A DNA stretch of 64,000 bases from Varroa destructor (taxonomy: Eukaryota; Arthropoda; Arachnida; Mesostigmata; Varroidae), in contig NW_019211454.1 in the NCBI RefSeq assembly GCF_002443255.2, forward strand, positions 34,144,061 to 34,208,060, in the 5' to 3' direction. Under the pieces are notes generated by a model. It was given only the letters and a program-made list of their open reading frames with translations. It searched no databases and had not been told where the DNA came from. Positions 48,373 to 62,900 of the stretch are shown here, in pieces (positions within the stretch are counted from its first letter, which is position 1; each line of letters opens with the position of its first letter). The position numbers and the translations under genes are program-made.

Positions 48373-51300
48373 ATGCGCCAGTGGTTTCAAGTAGATCCGT
48401 TAGTAAACACTGTGAAAGACAAGACTATTAGCGGAGTGCGGTGTGAGATAGCCGAGGCAGTAGCTTTACCGGATGGCCATCAAGTAGTTTGGCGAATATC
48501 TGGCGTTTCTCAGTGTGCTGAGAATGCTCGCGATCTCGAGAGCGCTCGAATGAATAATGTGCACCAAGTCAATCTCGGAACTTTAAAGGTACGGAGAAAG
48601 TAATGCAAGTTGTTTTTCTGATGAAGATAAAAAATATTATTATTAATTAATTATTATATATCTTGAATACGATATCATAAAAAACGAATCTGCGCAACGT
48701 AAGGTTCTCTCACTCATTTTATTAACATCTCGCAAGTTTATCCGTTCCTAGGCTGGTCGCCGTTATTCTAAGCGCAGTTCATTGTCTCTCCACATTACAA
48801 AAAATACAGAATCTTTAATAAGCGGCGTAAATACAATGAATATTAGTTGCTGAAGCGAATCATCATAAGCATAATACAATAAGTTAATCATTTCACTAAT
48901 CAATGAAATACAGAAATGCATTGGTAACTTAAAGACTGGTTTGGGTAGTACAAGAAAGCGGAATTTGCCGTTAGAGGTATAGTAGATGACTAATCAGGAT
49001 TGTGTCGATATTATATTATGTAGGTCAACCCGGTAAAAGTTACAAGCGTTCCCAATCGGATTGTCACCAGAACGGTTATCAACGTCCTTCCACTTCCGCT
49101 TCTCGATCTCGAAAGGGTTGATGACCAACCGCAGTATAAACCACGAGCAAATCCAAAGTACTTAAAAAAAGGGCAGTCACCTTGTCCATCATCCACCTCA
49201 AAACATGAGTCAGGCATAGTAAAAAAAGATAATTTTAAAAAGACTATTGTTGCCAACATCAAACCAGCGGATGAGCTGAAAGAGACAGAGATTGTCCTTA
49301 GGCCACCAGCGCACATAGCCGATGACACCAACACTAACCAGGGCTCACTAGGCGAGGATAAGTGCTTTGTTTGGGTAAAGAAGGAGCCCATTTACGATGA
49401 CGACGAAACAGTAGACGAACAGCGGTTTTCTACTCCCGCCACTAATGTCATCGTCAAACAGGAGACGGTTGACCAAAATAATGAGGACAATGGTAACAAC
49501 TTGAAAACTATTTGTAGGCGACATCGCCGAAACAGTAATCGGTTACGAGAATCGGACGATGTAGCCACTCTCAGTAATCGAAAGCGACGCCCTAAAAGAG
49601 AAATACTTCGCTCGGAAAAAAGGTTAAAAGAAGAACCTATACATGCTACTGATCCTTCCACAACACGTAGATCCATAGATACCGAGTGCGTGGACCTTCA
49701 AGGACAGGCAAGCATTTACGTTGAAAGTAAGTGATTCTGGTGAAGAAAGTTAGATAGGCTATATTTTGCCTATTTAAATAGCAACAGTTGCATATCTCTT
49801 GTGAACTCGTAAAGGAGGTCAGGCTATTGATAGTCATACTTCGACTTGATTGTTGGCCAAATATTGCTATAGAGAAAGACATACATCGATAAAGATAGCA
49901 TAAATATAGATTTTTTACTCGTGATGATGGTGATGAGGTGCAATTTAGATAAAAGGTTTAAGAGTAAAACCTTTTTATTACATGCTATTTATATTGTTAA
50001 TATCAGTCTTTGAATCAATAAGTTAAAGGAGTTTTAAGCGTTTACGGAAGATATGCCACAGACCAGTCAATAGTTTGTAAATGCTATAGCATAAAGACAT
50101 TAATAGAAGAACGCACGGATTACCTGAAAAGGTTCTAGCATATAATCAATTTTCAAAGCATATGATAAACATAACTCATTTTACTAACAATGAGCATTTC
50201 ATAGTATTTCTTTTAACGGCTCAACTAGGGCTGTGATATGATTCGGCAAAATTTAATATATCTTCTGGTGTGATTTTGTGTATTCAACCAAAAATTCATA
50301 ACGATAGTACCAGTAGCAGCGGAACTGCAGAAATTTAACAGCCCTTAAGCTTAATTAGCAGATAAACCATACTTCTCATTACTAATCAAGGCATGATATA
50401 TTCGACTAGTACAGCTTGATACTAGCGTGCCAGGGAGCTTTCTAAGAACTCTCTCTCTGGTGTAGCGACGCCCGTAAAAAATATAAAGATCCTATCGACT
50501 CTAATCTGAAGCAAGGTCTTGTCCTGCGGCGAACCCACAGCTTTAGATACTGTTGCTACTTAGAGAACAACTAAGACAAGCAAATCAAAGACAAACATTG
50601 GTAGTCTGAAAATATCAGAAGATTTTGAAACGTTGAGTCAGATTCGAAAAAAAAACGCAGAGGACTTAGCTAGGACCAAAAATTCATTAACATGTGTAGC
50701 ATCATAAGCTAAATGAAATGACAGTCGTTGACAGTCTCAACTCAATAATAATGGTTGATCCATAATAATAAAAATGGTTGACCGGAGTCCTGAAAATCCG
50801 TTTGAAAATTTCGTATGTTGGCTACGTTTTTCATTTGTTATGGGTTACAAATTCAACTATAGAGTTTAAAGTCCTTTCTAGTTCGGTCCATGCACAGACT
50901 GTTCTATGCATGGTAGCCATACGTGGCAGTAAAATCCGAACTGTGAACACTGTGTGCGCCTGAGTAATTGGAAGATTGACACGTTGGTGTTACGAATCGA
51001 TCAATATATATATTATATATACAGATATTATAGTAATATTAATAACAATGGTAATATCGGGAAACGATAGGATATTTGGCTACTCAATTCCTACTGGTCT
51101 GTCAATATTACCCACTATCTGTGAATAAGTTATTGGTGTGTCATTATAATAGTGACCAACGTGCATATCTGAAATTCATTATCCAGTATAGACATACACG
51201 CTAACTGTGTCAAATATATATACGATATCGTGTATATACGAAAACAGTGAAATATTAATGTATAATCTAATTATAAAAACCTTACGGTTCACGTAATTTT

Positions 51301-54300
51301 TTTTTCTAGTGAATATTCTGGTGCTTAGTTTGCATTAATTGCACCGAGATTGCGTACCGATACTTGCGCAACATAGAATTTTTATTATTTACATAAACAT
51401 ATATAGATATATATATTTAATCTAATTTTACTCCTTCCAGATTGTGGTCAGCCAAGGTGTGTATCCATGAAAATGCATGTCATAATTTTACACACAATGT
51501 GACACCTAATATTCTAGCTTTAAAATGATCTGATCTGATGAAATATGTATAATAATAGAATTACGATTTATAGAAACATTATTTTATGTTTCCACAAGTT
51601 CTATAAGTTTTGCATTTATGGACAGACATCTTTTCCTTTCAGATTCACCTATTATATAGGCATTCAACGAGGTGTCGATAGTTCACCTGGGGCATTTTCA
51701 TTTTAGTCAAATTATTAGCTACTAATTCTTGTTGTCATTACTATAGTAATTTTCATTACATAGGACAGCGTATCGTTGTTAATGCGGTTTTCTTAGCTAG
51801 TGTTGGTCATAACTGATGAGAATAAACCGGTCCAACTTTAGGTAACCTTATCCTTGGGTATTGCTACCCTAATGTCAATCAACATCGTTTTAGCTGAGGA
51901 GTGTAACACAAAATATAACAGTGAATGCAAATGCACTCTGTTAGCACCTACTGTTGCTTATTGTGTGCTGTCTATCTGCAGAAGGAGATGTCTATGATGT
52001 GATGCTGAATCAGACAAATGTCGAATTCAACAACAATAAGTACTACCTACTGCAATTGGCCAAGGCAAACAACCGAAATCAATATTACGTTTGGTTTCGC
52101 TGGGGTCGTGTCGGTAAGAAGGGTCGAAACAATCTTATCCCCTGTGCTGATGACCTGGACAAGGCTAAGGGAATCTTCAAACAAAAGTTCTTCGACAAAA
52201 CGTGTAACGAATTTGATGAGCGCCATGGGTTCGTTAAGGTCAAGGGAAAATACGACCTCGTCCAAGTTTGTGCTGATGAAACAGATCCGCAGGTGGGAAC
52301 AAAGGAGGTCCTTCTACATGCTCTTCCCACATACGAGATTGTCATTGTATCAGTTTTTAAACACAGAACACTGTTTACTACGTGTTTTTTTTTAAATAAC
52401 GACAGTAACAACAATTGTGAATGAAATGAACAACTTCTGCAATTAATCAGGTCAACTTAATTTACGGCACTATTAATGCTCTTACGTGCTCCTAAACCGT
52501 GTCGACGAACATAAGCAGCTAGAAAACGAACAAGGAAGCGGTGTCTATTTTTATGTGATGTAGAAGAAGTCTTTTGTCAAAAAATGCGTAATGGTACATC
52601 AAGTAATTGCTAGATGTATCTATGGTTGCAGACAGGGATTTATATGGCCTGCTACACCGCCTATCAGTCTCCTTGCTCTTTTACAAACATGTATAGCATG
52701 TCTTACACGGCCTATGTTCTTGTTGGTATTCTCGGGCTCCCTAAGAAAAAAAAGTAAATCTTTCCCAAATATTGAATGCCTTTTAAGAATCCATATAGTG
52801 GTTTCAAAGGTAAAATTTCAGTCATTACAACGACCATTTGACACTACAAGGCCAAATTTAAATTGCTTTTATATTGTACAGTGCTGAGGCTGCAGAGTAG
52901 CAGTAACGTCTACATTCAATTGTTTTTGCACATTGATTGAACAGGCTCTTAAAAAGGAGGTTGAAAAAATAACTGCGACACAACGAGAGGAGCAACCTAG
53001 CTGCTTGGACTTCGACCTGAAAAGCTTTGTTGAGTTAATCTTTAATGTAAAAAAGATGGAAGTGGTCCTTAAGGAACTTAAATTCGATTCTCAAAAGACC
53101 CCACTAGGCAATCTGACGAAGCACCAAATCGCCGCTGGTTACGCTGCTCTGAAGGTGATCGAAGACTGCGTTACCAACGGTATACGTGGGACAAGGTTCG
53201 TGCAGAGTCTTTCAATTATCTTTTCCAATTTTCGGGCCTAAATTTACTATGTGAACAAAACAGTTTAACTATGAGAAATATAAATTAAACATGAGCAAGT
53301 TACGCACATGGATGTATATAATAAAATAACCTTAAGTTCTGTAAAATATTGGCTCTGTCGTGTACAGCGCTTATGCTTAATGGAACCGGTATGGGAAAGC
53401 ATTTGTTGATTTCTTCAAGTTTCATTGGCGCCAATTAGGTTGAATCAAGCCTGTAACGACTTTTATACACGTATCCCTCATGATTTCGGCATGCGGGTTC
53501 CACCCTTGATCCGCTCATATGAAGAGATCCGCCAGAAGGTTGAGCTGCTCGAGGCACTAACCGACGTACAGTTCGCGATAGAATTGCTTCGTCGCAAGAT
53601 TTCTGCTGACAATATGCATATAATCGATCGTCATTATATCTCGCTGGGTGCACGTCTCACAAAGGTAAGAAACTAGAACTTCAGGGATTATAATGGTCGA
53701 TTTTATTAAATAGGAAGTGACGTTAATAAGTCCTGCATTGAATTTCGAACCGGGAGAATTAGGTCCATATTTATAGTTAATCTTTGTAAAAGGTTTTGTT
53801 CGCTTAAATTTATGAAGTTTATAACAAGATGCCTTCCTTTTTTGATGCAGGTGTCGACGGCGGAGTTACGACTCATTAACAAGTATCTTCAAGTGACACA
53901 CGCACCCACTCATAATGAATACACCATGTGCATTCAGGACGCCTTCTCTATTTCGAAACCTGACGAGATTAAACGGTGAACTTAAGCCACGCAGTACTTG
54001 ACCATTAATAACATTTGCCTGTTATTGTCATCACACGAGACGTGCTTGTTTTCGAGCGCATGCTCTATCTCTTTTAATCCCTAAATTGTAAGCCGCTTGG
54101 GATGATGGTGATACAATTGTTATGCTATTATATTTTAACCCGTTATAAGTACTGTAACTTATTATGCATGTACATTTTGATTACAGGTTTAATTCGCGCA
54201 TACCAAATCGAATGCTACTTTGGCATGGGTCGCGCCTGTCAAATTGGGCTTCAATCATTTCTCAGGGTCTGCGAATAGCCCCACCAGAAGCACCAGTAAC

Positions 54301-54997
54301 AGGTTACATGTTTGGTAAAGGTGTCTACTTTGCTGATTCGTCATCAAAGTCTGCTAACTACTGTTTTCCGTCACGAGCTCATAACGAGGGTATTCTGCTT
54401 CTTAGTGAGGTGGCCCTCGGTGAAGTCAATGAACTTTACGAGGCGAATTATGAGGCTAGTGAGCTTCCAATAGGTAAGACCCTAAATAGTTCTTTTCATC
54501 CCTTGTAGGATGTCTAATAAGGTAATCCAGAGGGTCGTCGTGGTTTAGGATAATAATGAGTCGCATCAATTTAGTTTCTGCAATTGCGAATCAGTCTTTG
54601 CATTTATATTATTTTGAGTTGCTCGGAATGTACCGATAAATAGCTTTAGAAACTTATTCTCTCTAAACCACAGTTCAACTTTAATTTCAGAGTCTCTGAG
54701 TAGATACGCTGATACCATTGTGTGTTCTGTTTTACGTTTCTTTATTGAGCAGGCAAGCACAGCGTTAAGGGTATGGGTTACATGGTCCCGCGTGAAACCA
54801 GCTTCATTGAAATCCCCAGTCTAGATGATAAACACCCAGTTACTGTGCCATGTGGACAGTTGCACGATATATCCAATATGAAGAAACGAGGAAGCCGCAA
54901 TATCTCGTACATTCTTAACTACAACGAATACGTTGTTTATGATGTTAGTCAGATCAAAATGCGTTATCTACTCAGAATCAAATTTGCCTTCGACTGA
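48373..54997 (+). CDS. PARP2: Poly(ADP-ribose) polymerase 2
   Basis: DNA-break-activated nuclear enzyme that attaches ADP-ribose chains using NAD+. Exons: 48373..48588, 49024..49726, 51982..52292, 52945..53195, 53439..53664, 53851..53975, 54187..54473 and 54753..54997; all phases agree, giving about 787 residues (human PARP2 about 570-583). The WGR domain starts at about residue 307 ([22 protein letters not shown]); the helical regulatory domain spans about 411-570; the ART catalytic domain follows. The catalytic triad is present: His in LLWHGS (about 624), Tyr in GKGVYFAD (about 658) and Glu in NYNEYVVYD (about 765), so chain-forming activity is expected. There are no zinc fingers, in agreement with PARP2 rather than PARP1. 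The N-terminal 306 residues are basic and low in complexity, with a probable nuclear signal (NRKRRPKR). The ATG at 48373 is the first in its exon, but the 5' end is the least certain part. Confidence 0.93.
49727..51981. other. PARP2 intron 2
   Basis: 2.3 kb of AT-rich intron between the N-terminal and WGR exons. It contains AT-rich near-palindromes near 51215-51240 and no ORF that looks coding. Confidence 0.6.
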
Positions 54998-57269
54998 AAC
55001 GGTCAGACGTTGGCAAATCATAAAAATGTATGCTGTTTTTATTGTGATTTTGTGAACTCTTACTCAACGTTTATCAATATGACAGGACATTTTTCAGGAT
55101 AGAAAATAATAACCTTCAAAACTGTGATTATGCACATGGGAATTAGTATTAGCAAAATATAATGTGCTAGAGGATATTTTCAAATCGTTATTATTATATT
55201 ATGACATGTACCTGTAAAATTTGAACGTGGTAATACATGCATTTGTGAATTACCATTATCATGACTGTGTTAAGTTGATACCCAAGAGAATACTCAGTCA
55301 CCACCTAAAAATATTACAACAAATGCTGCAATTTTTTATATATCGTGTTTATGAGGTACAAATTTGTTTTCGTACTAAGAAGGGAAATGTGTGCTTATCA
55401 AGCATAAAGATAGTAAACTTTCGTATATATAATATGAATGATATTTGTTAATGAAAGCAGCTATTTGAAACTGTGTATACATCTTAGTTAATTGATTATC
55501 TGAGTATATTCTGGCTGCACGACGGATATGTTTTAGGGCTTTTGGATCTCAAAAAAGAAAAAATCTGGTTTTGAATCGACATTTGTGCTCCTCTCGTCGT
55601 AAAAGCTATAATTCACACGGTCATGTACGTTGTCACGTGAGCAAGTTCTAACAGCCCTGATGCTAAGTGTGCGGATCTAATACCTTTTCATCGAGCATGT
55701 TATAAAAATATGAGTTGCACTTCTTGAATATACTGATGTATTTCTAACATTCTGTTGAATACATAAAACGCCTTTATGAACTCATATGCTATTGTAAAGG
55801 TATTTCTTTTGTGTTTTTTTTGCTAGTAACTACCGGTATAGTGAAGTCGCTAGGGATACACAGTAAAGGTACGTTTGTTTGCGAATTATATTCTAATATT
55901 GGACTTAACTTTTGTGTGCACCTAATATGAAGACATATAATATAATAATAATATAGAGGTAATTTTGCAAGCGAGCAACATGGCTGTTTCGTACAGCTGG
56001 CATGGGTAACGCAATCTAGGTCACAGAACTACTACGTCAAAGGAAAGGCGAGCGTACTGCTTAATAAGTCATTTCTACTCGATAAATCATGAACATATTT
56101 TCCAGGAAATTATAGATTATAAAAATATGAGCGTCTGATTTCTTCTCATTCTAAAGATTTGGTTTTCTGATGTGAAATGCGAAGAAACTGAGCTTTAAAC
56201 AGGTCGCCTCTTATCAATAACTAACTTGTTGAGGAATATTTTTGAGCATCATTTTTTGTTTTAGTACATCTCCAATGATAAAGTAAGTTGTCGAAAAATG
56301 ACATCTTTATAGGTCATTTGAGGATGAAAAACAACAGCCGCTTACAGTGAAGTGTTTGTCTTCATTACGAGAAACGCATGATGGCCCTACAACAAGAGAG
56401 TTCCGCGAAAATATTATTGCTAGGTGCACAATGAGGGAACGAGGCCTCAGAAATTGACAATTTTTCTGTTTGTGGTAACTTCTTCTTTCGAGATCCATGA
56501 CGTACCAATCACGACAAGTACATTAAAGCGTGCATATCTTGTATTTGGTTTTCCTGAATAACACCCAAATAATCGTTTGTCTCCTTACCAATCGTATTGT
56601 CCGATAACATTTGTGACGAAGGATCACCGTGCATTTCTTAGAGGTTAGGCCGCAGGTCAGGCCAGATTCGAAGCATTGTAAGAAAGCCAGGTCTCTTGTT
56701 GCTTGCTCCGTTTGATTCAGCTCAAATCGTAGTCTGTTAAGTTTTCAAGCTTTCAAGATTGGCAACCTAGCCCGCAGTACATTCGCAGAAAACTAAATCA
56801 GTAGGAAATAAAAATTAAATCTACTGACTGCAAATATTATAGACAAGGCAGTATTACTACATAATTGTAGTTATATTACTAGTAGCAGTATACTATTTCT
56901 ACAAATTAATATAATATATTACTTTAGCTTTATTTCCGTTAATATTATTAGTATCGGTATTTTTTTAGTTTGAGAGATACCTGGCAATTTAATTGAAGGG
57001 AAAGTCAGGGCATGTACGCCCTGTGGTACCGCTTGCGGGCTTCTACTAATTAAATACCTAGCTAATGAAGCAGATTAGTATGTTCGCTGCGGGAGCTGCC
57101 GCGCACTGAAAGGCTTACATTACATCTACTTTGCTAACACATCATTTTACAGAGCACGAATATGTTGACCCGCGGTTTTCCTAAAGTGAGGAAAGGGCAA
57201 AAGCGATCTTAGCCCGCTAATAATGCAGGCGCGAATGAGGCGAAGGATATAAACTCGCGCACGCAGAAT
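54998..57269. other. PARP2 3' flank / intergenic
   Basis: AT-rich, with short ORFs only (55221-55451 (+), 56307-56498 (-)) and no recognised motif. It should begin with the PARP2 3'UTR. Confidence 0.5.
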
Positions 57270-57490
57270 GATGAGCAAGACCAGAAGTTTCAGATTGTTG
57301 GAGGCCTGACAAGGGTGGAATAAGTGTTCTCTATGCAAAAGAAAAAAGCTACTGATATACCAACAGTGCCGGAACTACACATAAGCAATATACGTGTAAG
57401 GCCGAATGTACACACTTCATAGTTTTTGTAGTACTGCGGTGACGGTCTCAGGAACCGGAAGTTGTAAGTCACAAAAACTGACGGCAAGGA
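57270..57490 (+). repeat. Degenerate dispersed repeat, copy B
   Basis: Diverged relative of 15590-15800. The conceptual translation reads Q-K-x-Q-I-V-x-G-L-T-R-x-E and then runs into stops. It is probably a fragment of an old coding mobile element; no terminal structure was found. Confidence 0.55.
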
Positions 57491-57949
57491 ATAGACAAAA
57501 TAATTGCTCTTGCAAGGCACAATTAGAATCGAGGGCTACCCTCACCTAGACAAACAGGATGGCCTTGTCGGTCTGTACCTCAAAGGTCACGGGACTAGCA
57601 CTTGTCGGGTCCATCGCTTGTAACGCAGGCAGTGCTTAACTTGGCACAGAAAGAGCAAGCAGAGTAGGCCTCATGACATACGCGTGGTGACGATTTTCAG
57701 TATTATCGGTATCAGCAGTTAAGTTTGAAGGAATGGTGTATCAGCAGACCTTTTACGTGTGCACTCCTGGAACTTGCTTGTTTCCAATCGGGATACGTTT
57801 ACCAACGGCCTAACTAAATTGTGTTTGCGTGGCAATAAGTTACACAGCTAAGGAACTCAGTCATAATGCTTATCCATACTCAAAACGATGACCTAGGTGT
57901 TGGGGTAGATCCATCTTAGAGCAGCGAGTGACTACGACTGATTTCTTTT

Positions 57950-59820
57950 TTCATATCGACTGATTAACGAACTGATGAAGGCGTGTGCGTAGGTTAGCAT
58001 TTCAATCGGTGTTTTGTGTCGTGGCGGTTGACAAAACCAATTCAAAAGGTGCTGTATGCCCTTGTTGGGTACACTCAGAGAACCTTACGTAAATCGGTCT
58101 TGAACATCTTGTTTAGTCTTCCATCTGATCAGGAATGGACTGCTGGAGCTTGTGATCTAAATGAGCTACCAGCGTCGAGAAACAGTAGAACGGTGATGCC
58201 GCAGCTTGATTACGACCATTAGCGATTAGATGGTTGCATGGACGTGTTGGTGATTATCGGTGGCGTGAATGGCGGTGCAATGTTTTATTCAGTTACAAGC
58301 GCCGGTAATCCAGAACACAACGATCGCCGCAACTTCGTCGGAAGCAAATGCGGTACCTAATACTACATTAATCGATAATAGCCGCCTTCTTCATCTAAAT
58401 GGCTTGAACATAAATCTGAAATTGAATGCAGCTGGCGTACGGCCTGCTTTGGTGTAGATGGCCTGTTATTTGGCAGAAACGGTGCTTTGAGACCGATAGT
58501 GCTTGGAATCGCATGTTTAGTGCAAACTCAATACATCGTAGGATTGTTTGCAGTGATGACAACTTTCAAACGTAATTCCGTTGTCAGTATACCATGCAAA
58601 AGTTGGTACACGATTAACCCGTCTGGCTGGTGTTTGCAGGAGCAGCTCGAACGTTTGCAGCAAACTAGTTGTTGAATTACATCGACAGCATTCTGTAGGA
58701 AGAGCTGGTTACCTTCAACAATTACTACTCAGCGAAGTGCTTAGCCTCGTAAATAGACATTTCAGTTCTTAATCCATTTGTGATTCAGAGACCAATAAAT
58801 TCTTCAATGTCTTTGCGACTCTCATCAAGAATGGCATGGTCGGGTAACAGAGCAGCGTCAATAGCAGGTCGTCATTATCTAACAAAAATTATGGATTCCT
58901 CAGTATGGCTGAATAAGCGTCTATTCATATCCGACCGTCGTCATCAGATCAATGCCATCTCACGTGAAATACGGCGGCAGCTTGCAAATTCGCTGATAAA
59001 ATTTCCACCACTTTGCATTGGGGAAATACTACTTTTGAGCTTGTTAGGTGGGCTATAGCAAGTCTTTATTGCAGTGTTAAGTTTTTTCTTGGTTAAAGTA
59101 AAATTGCAGGAGCACTGCGTGCTGTCTAGGAATAATCCATGGATTTTACATTGTCCGGTGATCATTTCATGATGTGAAACATTAGCTGCGCTTTTTATAA
59201 TTAGAGTCTCGCCGGACAAACTTTTGAAGGGATCTCTCATTAAGTGAATTTCAGTAGAGCGTTGCCTAGCAAGTATGTCCTTAATATCTCGGATTATTTC
59301 TCGCGAATCAAAATTATGATCTAGTTTTTACTGCCGGAATAGAAAAAAGATTAACAGCCAATTTCTCGGTTATACTGTTTTCAAGCGTATTAAATTGGGT
59401 GTCGAGTGGACGCGTTACGGTAGATGACGTTTGAATGTAGGTGTCATTTGACGAACCTATTCTATACAAATATTTGCACGGATGAGAGGTAGTCAAGTCC
59501 AGGTTTACAGCCTAGAAGTCCTATTGATGCTAAGATATGATAGACAGCTCTAGGTGTAAGCAGTCTGTGTTTTCTGGTCGGTTGGTAAAAGCCCAATCGC
59601 ACGTTATCCTGGACGAAACACGACCCCGATTTCGACACAGTTCCTTCTCTACGACCGTGCTGCCTACTTTCTTGCGACGATCCTCGTTCGACCAAGCAAG
59701 GCTTGGCAACTGTAGCAGGTTGAGATCAGTGTCTGTAAAGGGTATGTCTTCGGTAACGAAACAAGAAATAGGATCAACCTCGTAATTCTGCATGTAACTA
59801 AAAAGGCCATAATCGCGTGG
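57950..59820 (-). pseudogene. Block of broken ORFs, possibly a decayed coding element
   Basis: GC-richer than its flanks and open in many short overlapping frames, mostly on the minus strand: 59793-59530, 59695-59462, 59496-59314 and about 59335-58944, then shorter ones to 58000. The piece at 59335-58944 has no ATG at its left edge but reads like protein (SREIIRDIKDILARQR, later a Cys-containing region with N-glycosylation-like sites). The frame changes between neighbouring pieces suggest a gene broken by frameshifts rather than exons, as splice signals are lacking. A viral glycoprotein or retroelement origin is possible but nothing diagnostic was seen. Chance openness in GC-rich DNA is the alternative. 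Confidence 0.3.
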
Positions 59821-59958
59821 ATGTAGATCAAAGTCTGTCCAGCTTTATGGAAGTGGCGCCATCATTTACATCATTCAAGTTCTGTGACGCTTCAAGATCC
59901 AGCCGTTGTAACTGTAACTGTGCTGTAGCCCGTGTACCGTTCTGCACAGAGCAGCACA

Positions 59959-62900
59959 ATGGATTCGAAAATTTCGTCGGCCGACCGATACTGGACATTT
60001 GAAAAGATATCCACAGCGTTTGTGGTGTCATTTGGGAAAATGGTACAATTATTGTGCTGTCTCGGATTAGCTCCGTTCTACCCTGAGGAGGTGCGTGTGC
60101 TCAACGTTTGAAGAAAAATTCTAAATACACTTTCGACTAACGCTCTGGCTTTAGCGCCTAAAGTCAGCGTCCAGGAAGCTGTTTAAAAAAAAAAACATTT
60201 TAATTGTAACCAATCTAACAAATCATCCCACTCTGAAACGTAATCAAGCACACACGCTTCATTTTCACCTTTATATCCATTTAAACGCCCAGTCCTTAGT
60301 TGCTACGCTTCTGCTCAGTGAACTAAACGACAGCATAATGGAAATTTCAGGCTGTAGAAAGAGGGAACACATCGATAGAAATAGGCATCCTGTTCGGCGT
60401 TTATCCGCTAGTGGGCTTCCTTTGCAGCTCTTTTGTGGGGAAAATGGTAAGTATTAATAATTCTTTGAAACGTGTGTACGCACTGTATTTGTACAGCATA
60501 TCAATTTGTTTGTTGCGTCGGTTATTGAATGGACTCCAATTCGATCAGGATTCTAATCCTATTGAGGTGTTTGCCTTACCATGAAATGCAAATTCTTCTA
60601 AAACACTGTAAATCCGATTTGAACATTCCAATCCGGCATCGCTTACCGAGACTGTCCAGCCTTGTTCCTAATAGAAATTGACCTATCATATCCTTTGGAG
60701 TGAATAAAAAACACCGATTTATGCTAGAGAGTGGCCTAGCGGTTAAAAATACGTCTACCGTGCCTGTTAAGAAGCCATATTACTGTATTAAACGAAACAT
60801 ATCCAAAACATCGGCCGTGTTGTAACTACTGCCTAAACAGAGATGTTGCAGTTTTGGGTGCATTAGTTAATTAATCCACTTTGAATACACCAGAAAATAG
60901 TTCTTTTAATGAACCGAGAAGTTCTGTACATGAAACAAATACAATTGTAACTACATAAGGTATGACCGTGTTAGGAGCGGGTGGTTTGGCTTGTCGATGA
61001 GTTTTTTAATGAACATAAAAGAACGCAATCATAGTTTAGATTGGAAAAATGTTTACATCGAAAAAATAGTCGAGTACTTGCAATACCTTGTTGGTTCTAT
61101 AAATCACAAAAGTATAAACTAATTCATAGCAGAAAATTAATCCTATTTGATTGATTTCAGTTATCCAAAGGCTACGCACCAAAGAAGATATTATTATGCG
61201 GTCTTCTTATAGACAGCACGTTTATAATTTTGTTCAGGTACATGTCAACTTTATAATTAATATGGGAATTTAGTAATATTAACTTGTAGAAGAAATCAAG
61301 ACTGCTGATCACTTTAATCAATGCTAACTAAAGTTTTAGGAGTATACTGGCATTTATCTCAATCTCACAAGAGATGTAGTGCAAAAATCCTAAAACCACT
61401 ATAGTGAAGAAATATATATAAATTTTCGACAGGTTGAAAATGATGTTATTTGTCTTTCGAATATAATTTCACATAACTCCGTAGAGCCATTTCCGAAAAA
61501 GAAAAAACAAACCAGGAGTTTACAGTTTATGTGCCAAGCCGATGCTGTGCAGCCAGCATGTAATCCTTTCTTGCTCTTGTATTGCAGTATGTTATACAGA
61601 ATCCACGATTCAACATGGTTCTTTATTGGTTCAGTTTTTTGCCGTGGCTTTCAGTCGGTCGGGGTGACAATGTCTAGTGTCACTTATTACGGAATTGCCG
61701 CAGCAAACTTTCCCGACAAAATGACAGTTTTCATTGTAAGTGTGTACTTCATTGCAATTGGAGTTGACTTATGATCAGCTACGAACCAATGTTCTCTGCG
61801 TGTTTCCATTGAACTTTGAATGAAAAATGCGTACTATTTCACTATATTTCGTAACTTATACAACGGAATTTCATTTTAGAAGGCATAACTCGTTTTTTCA
61901 AACTAATTTACCAAATTGTATTCGCTTGTATGTGCAGCCAATCATCGAAACGATGTCTGGTTTAGGAGTAATGGTGGGTCCGACTATTGGTGGGATTTTG
62001 CATGAGGTAAGCGATTTGTACAAACAACTTGTGTTAGGTATAAATATGCAGAGGAAGAGGAAAAGTAGAATAACATTTAGAATCAAATAAAAGCATCAGT
62101 CTCATTACCTACGTTTTTCTACTCAGACCGACCGAGTAAATTCGCGATTAACGATCTTGTAACAGGTCAATTTATTTGTGTTCGAAGCACAGTTGAGCAT
62201 CGTACATTTCAAAGATCAGGCAGAAGGTGATTAAGAGTGACTTTAGACATTGTGGTATTTAGTTCCATAGAACGCGGCACTCAATGTGACCCTCCATTGC
62301 GAAAAAATTACGTGTATGAGTACATAATGCCATTTATATGGACATCGGCGAATGATTTACGAAATTCGACCGTGACAGTATGTGTGGATGTTTTCTGTTC
62401 AGTTAAGACAGAGAAGGGTACTTAGCTTTTTCCTTCTGAAGATTGCAGAAACTTTAGTTGGTATCCTATAGAAGCTAGGTTGCTAGTGATTGAATATAGT
62501 TGAACTAAACGTTATAATGGATCAAAAACTAATTAAATATTCACACTTATCCAAGCTAAATCCGCAGATGAACAAATGATACAGAAACATAACCGAAACT
62601 AAGCCAGATAACACTGGTGTGTATGAATTATTTTCTTCTCAGTATCTACAAACCTATTTCTCCACTCCTGCTTCGTTATCTATTTGTTATTTGTTATTTT
62701 AGACAATGAAATTTTAATTGTTTCTTCACAAGAGTAGCAAAATAAGCATCGATTTTGCCGAAGCAGTAAATTTTCCTATCCAATAGAATAACCCAAACGG
62801 ACTAGCATTCACGTGAGGAGGTTCTTAATTTTACTCTAGTACCAATAAAAGATTATTTTAGGGTTCTATTCAACGCATCCAAGCAAAAACCCAAAATGCT

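Noticed and set aside
60727..60790. tRNA-like A box (TGGCCTAGCGG at 60732-60742)
   Set aside because: No B box (GGTTCRANYCC) follows at the right distance and no cloverleaf can be drawn; at most a tRNA-derived fragment.
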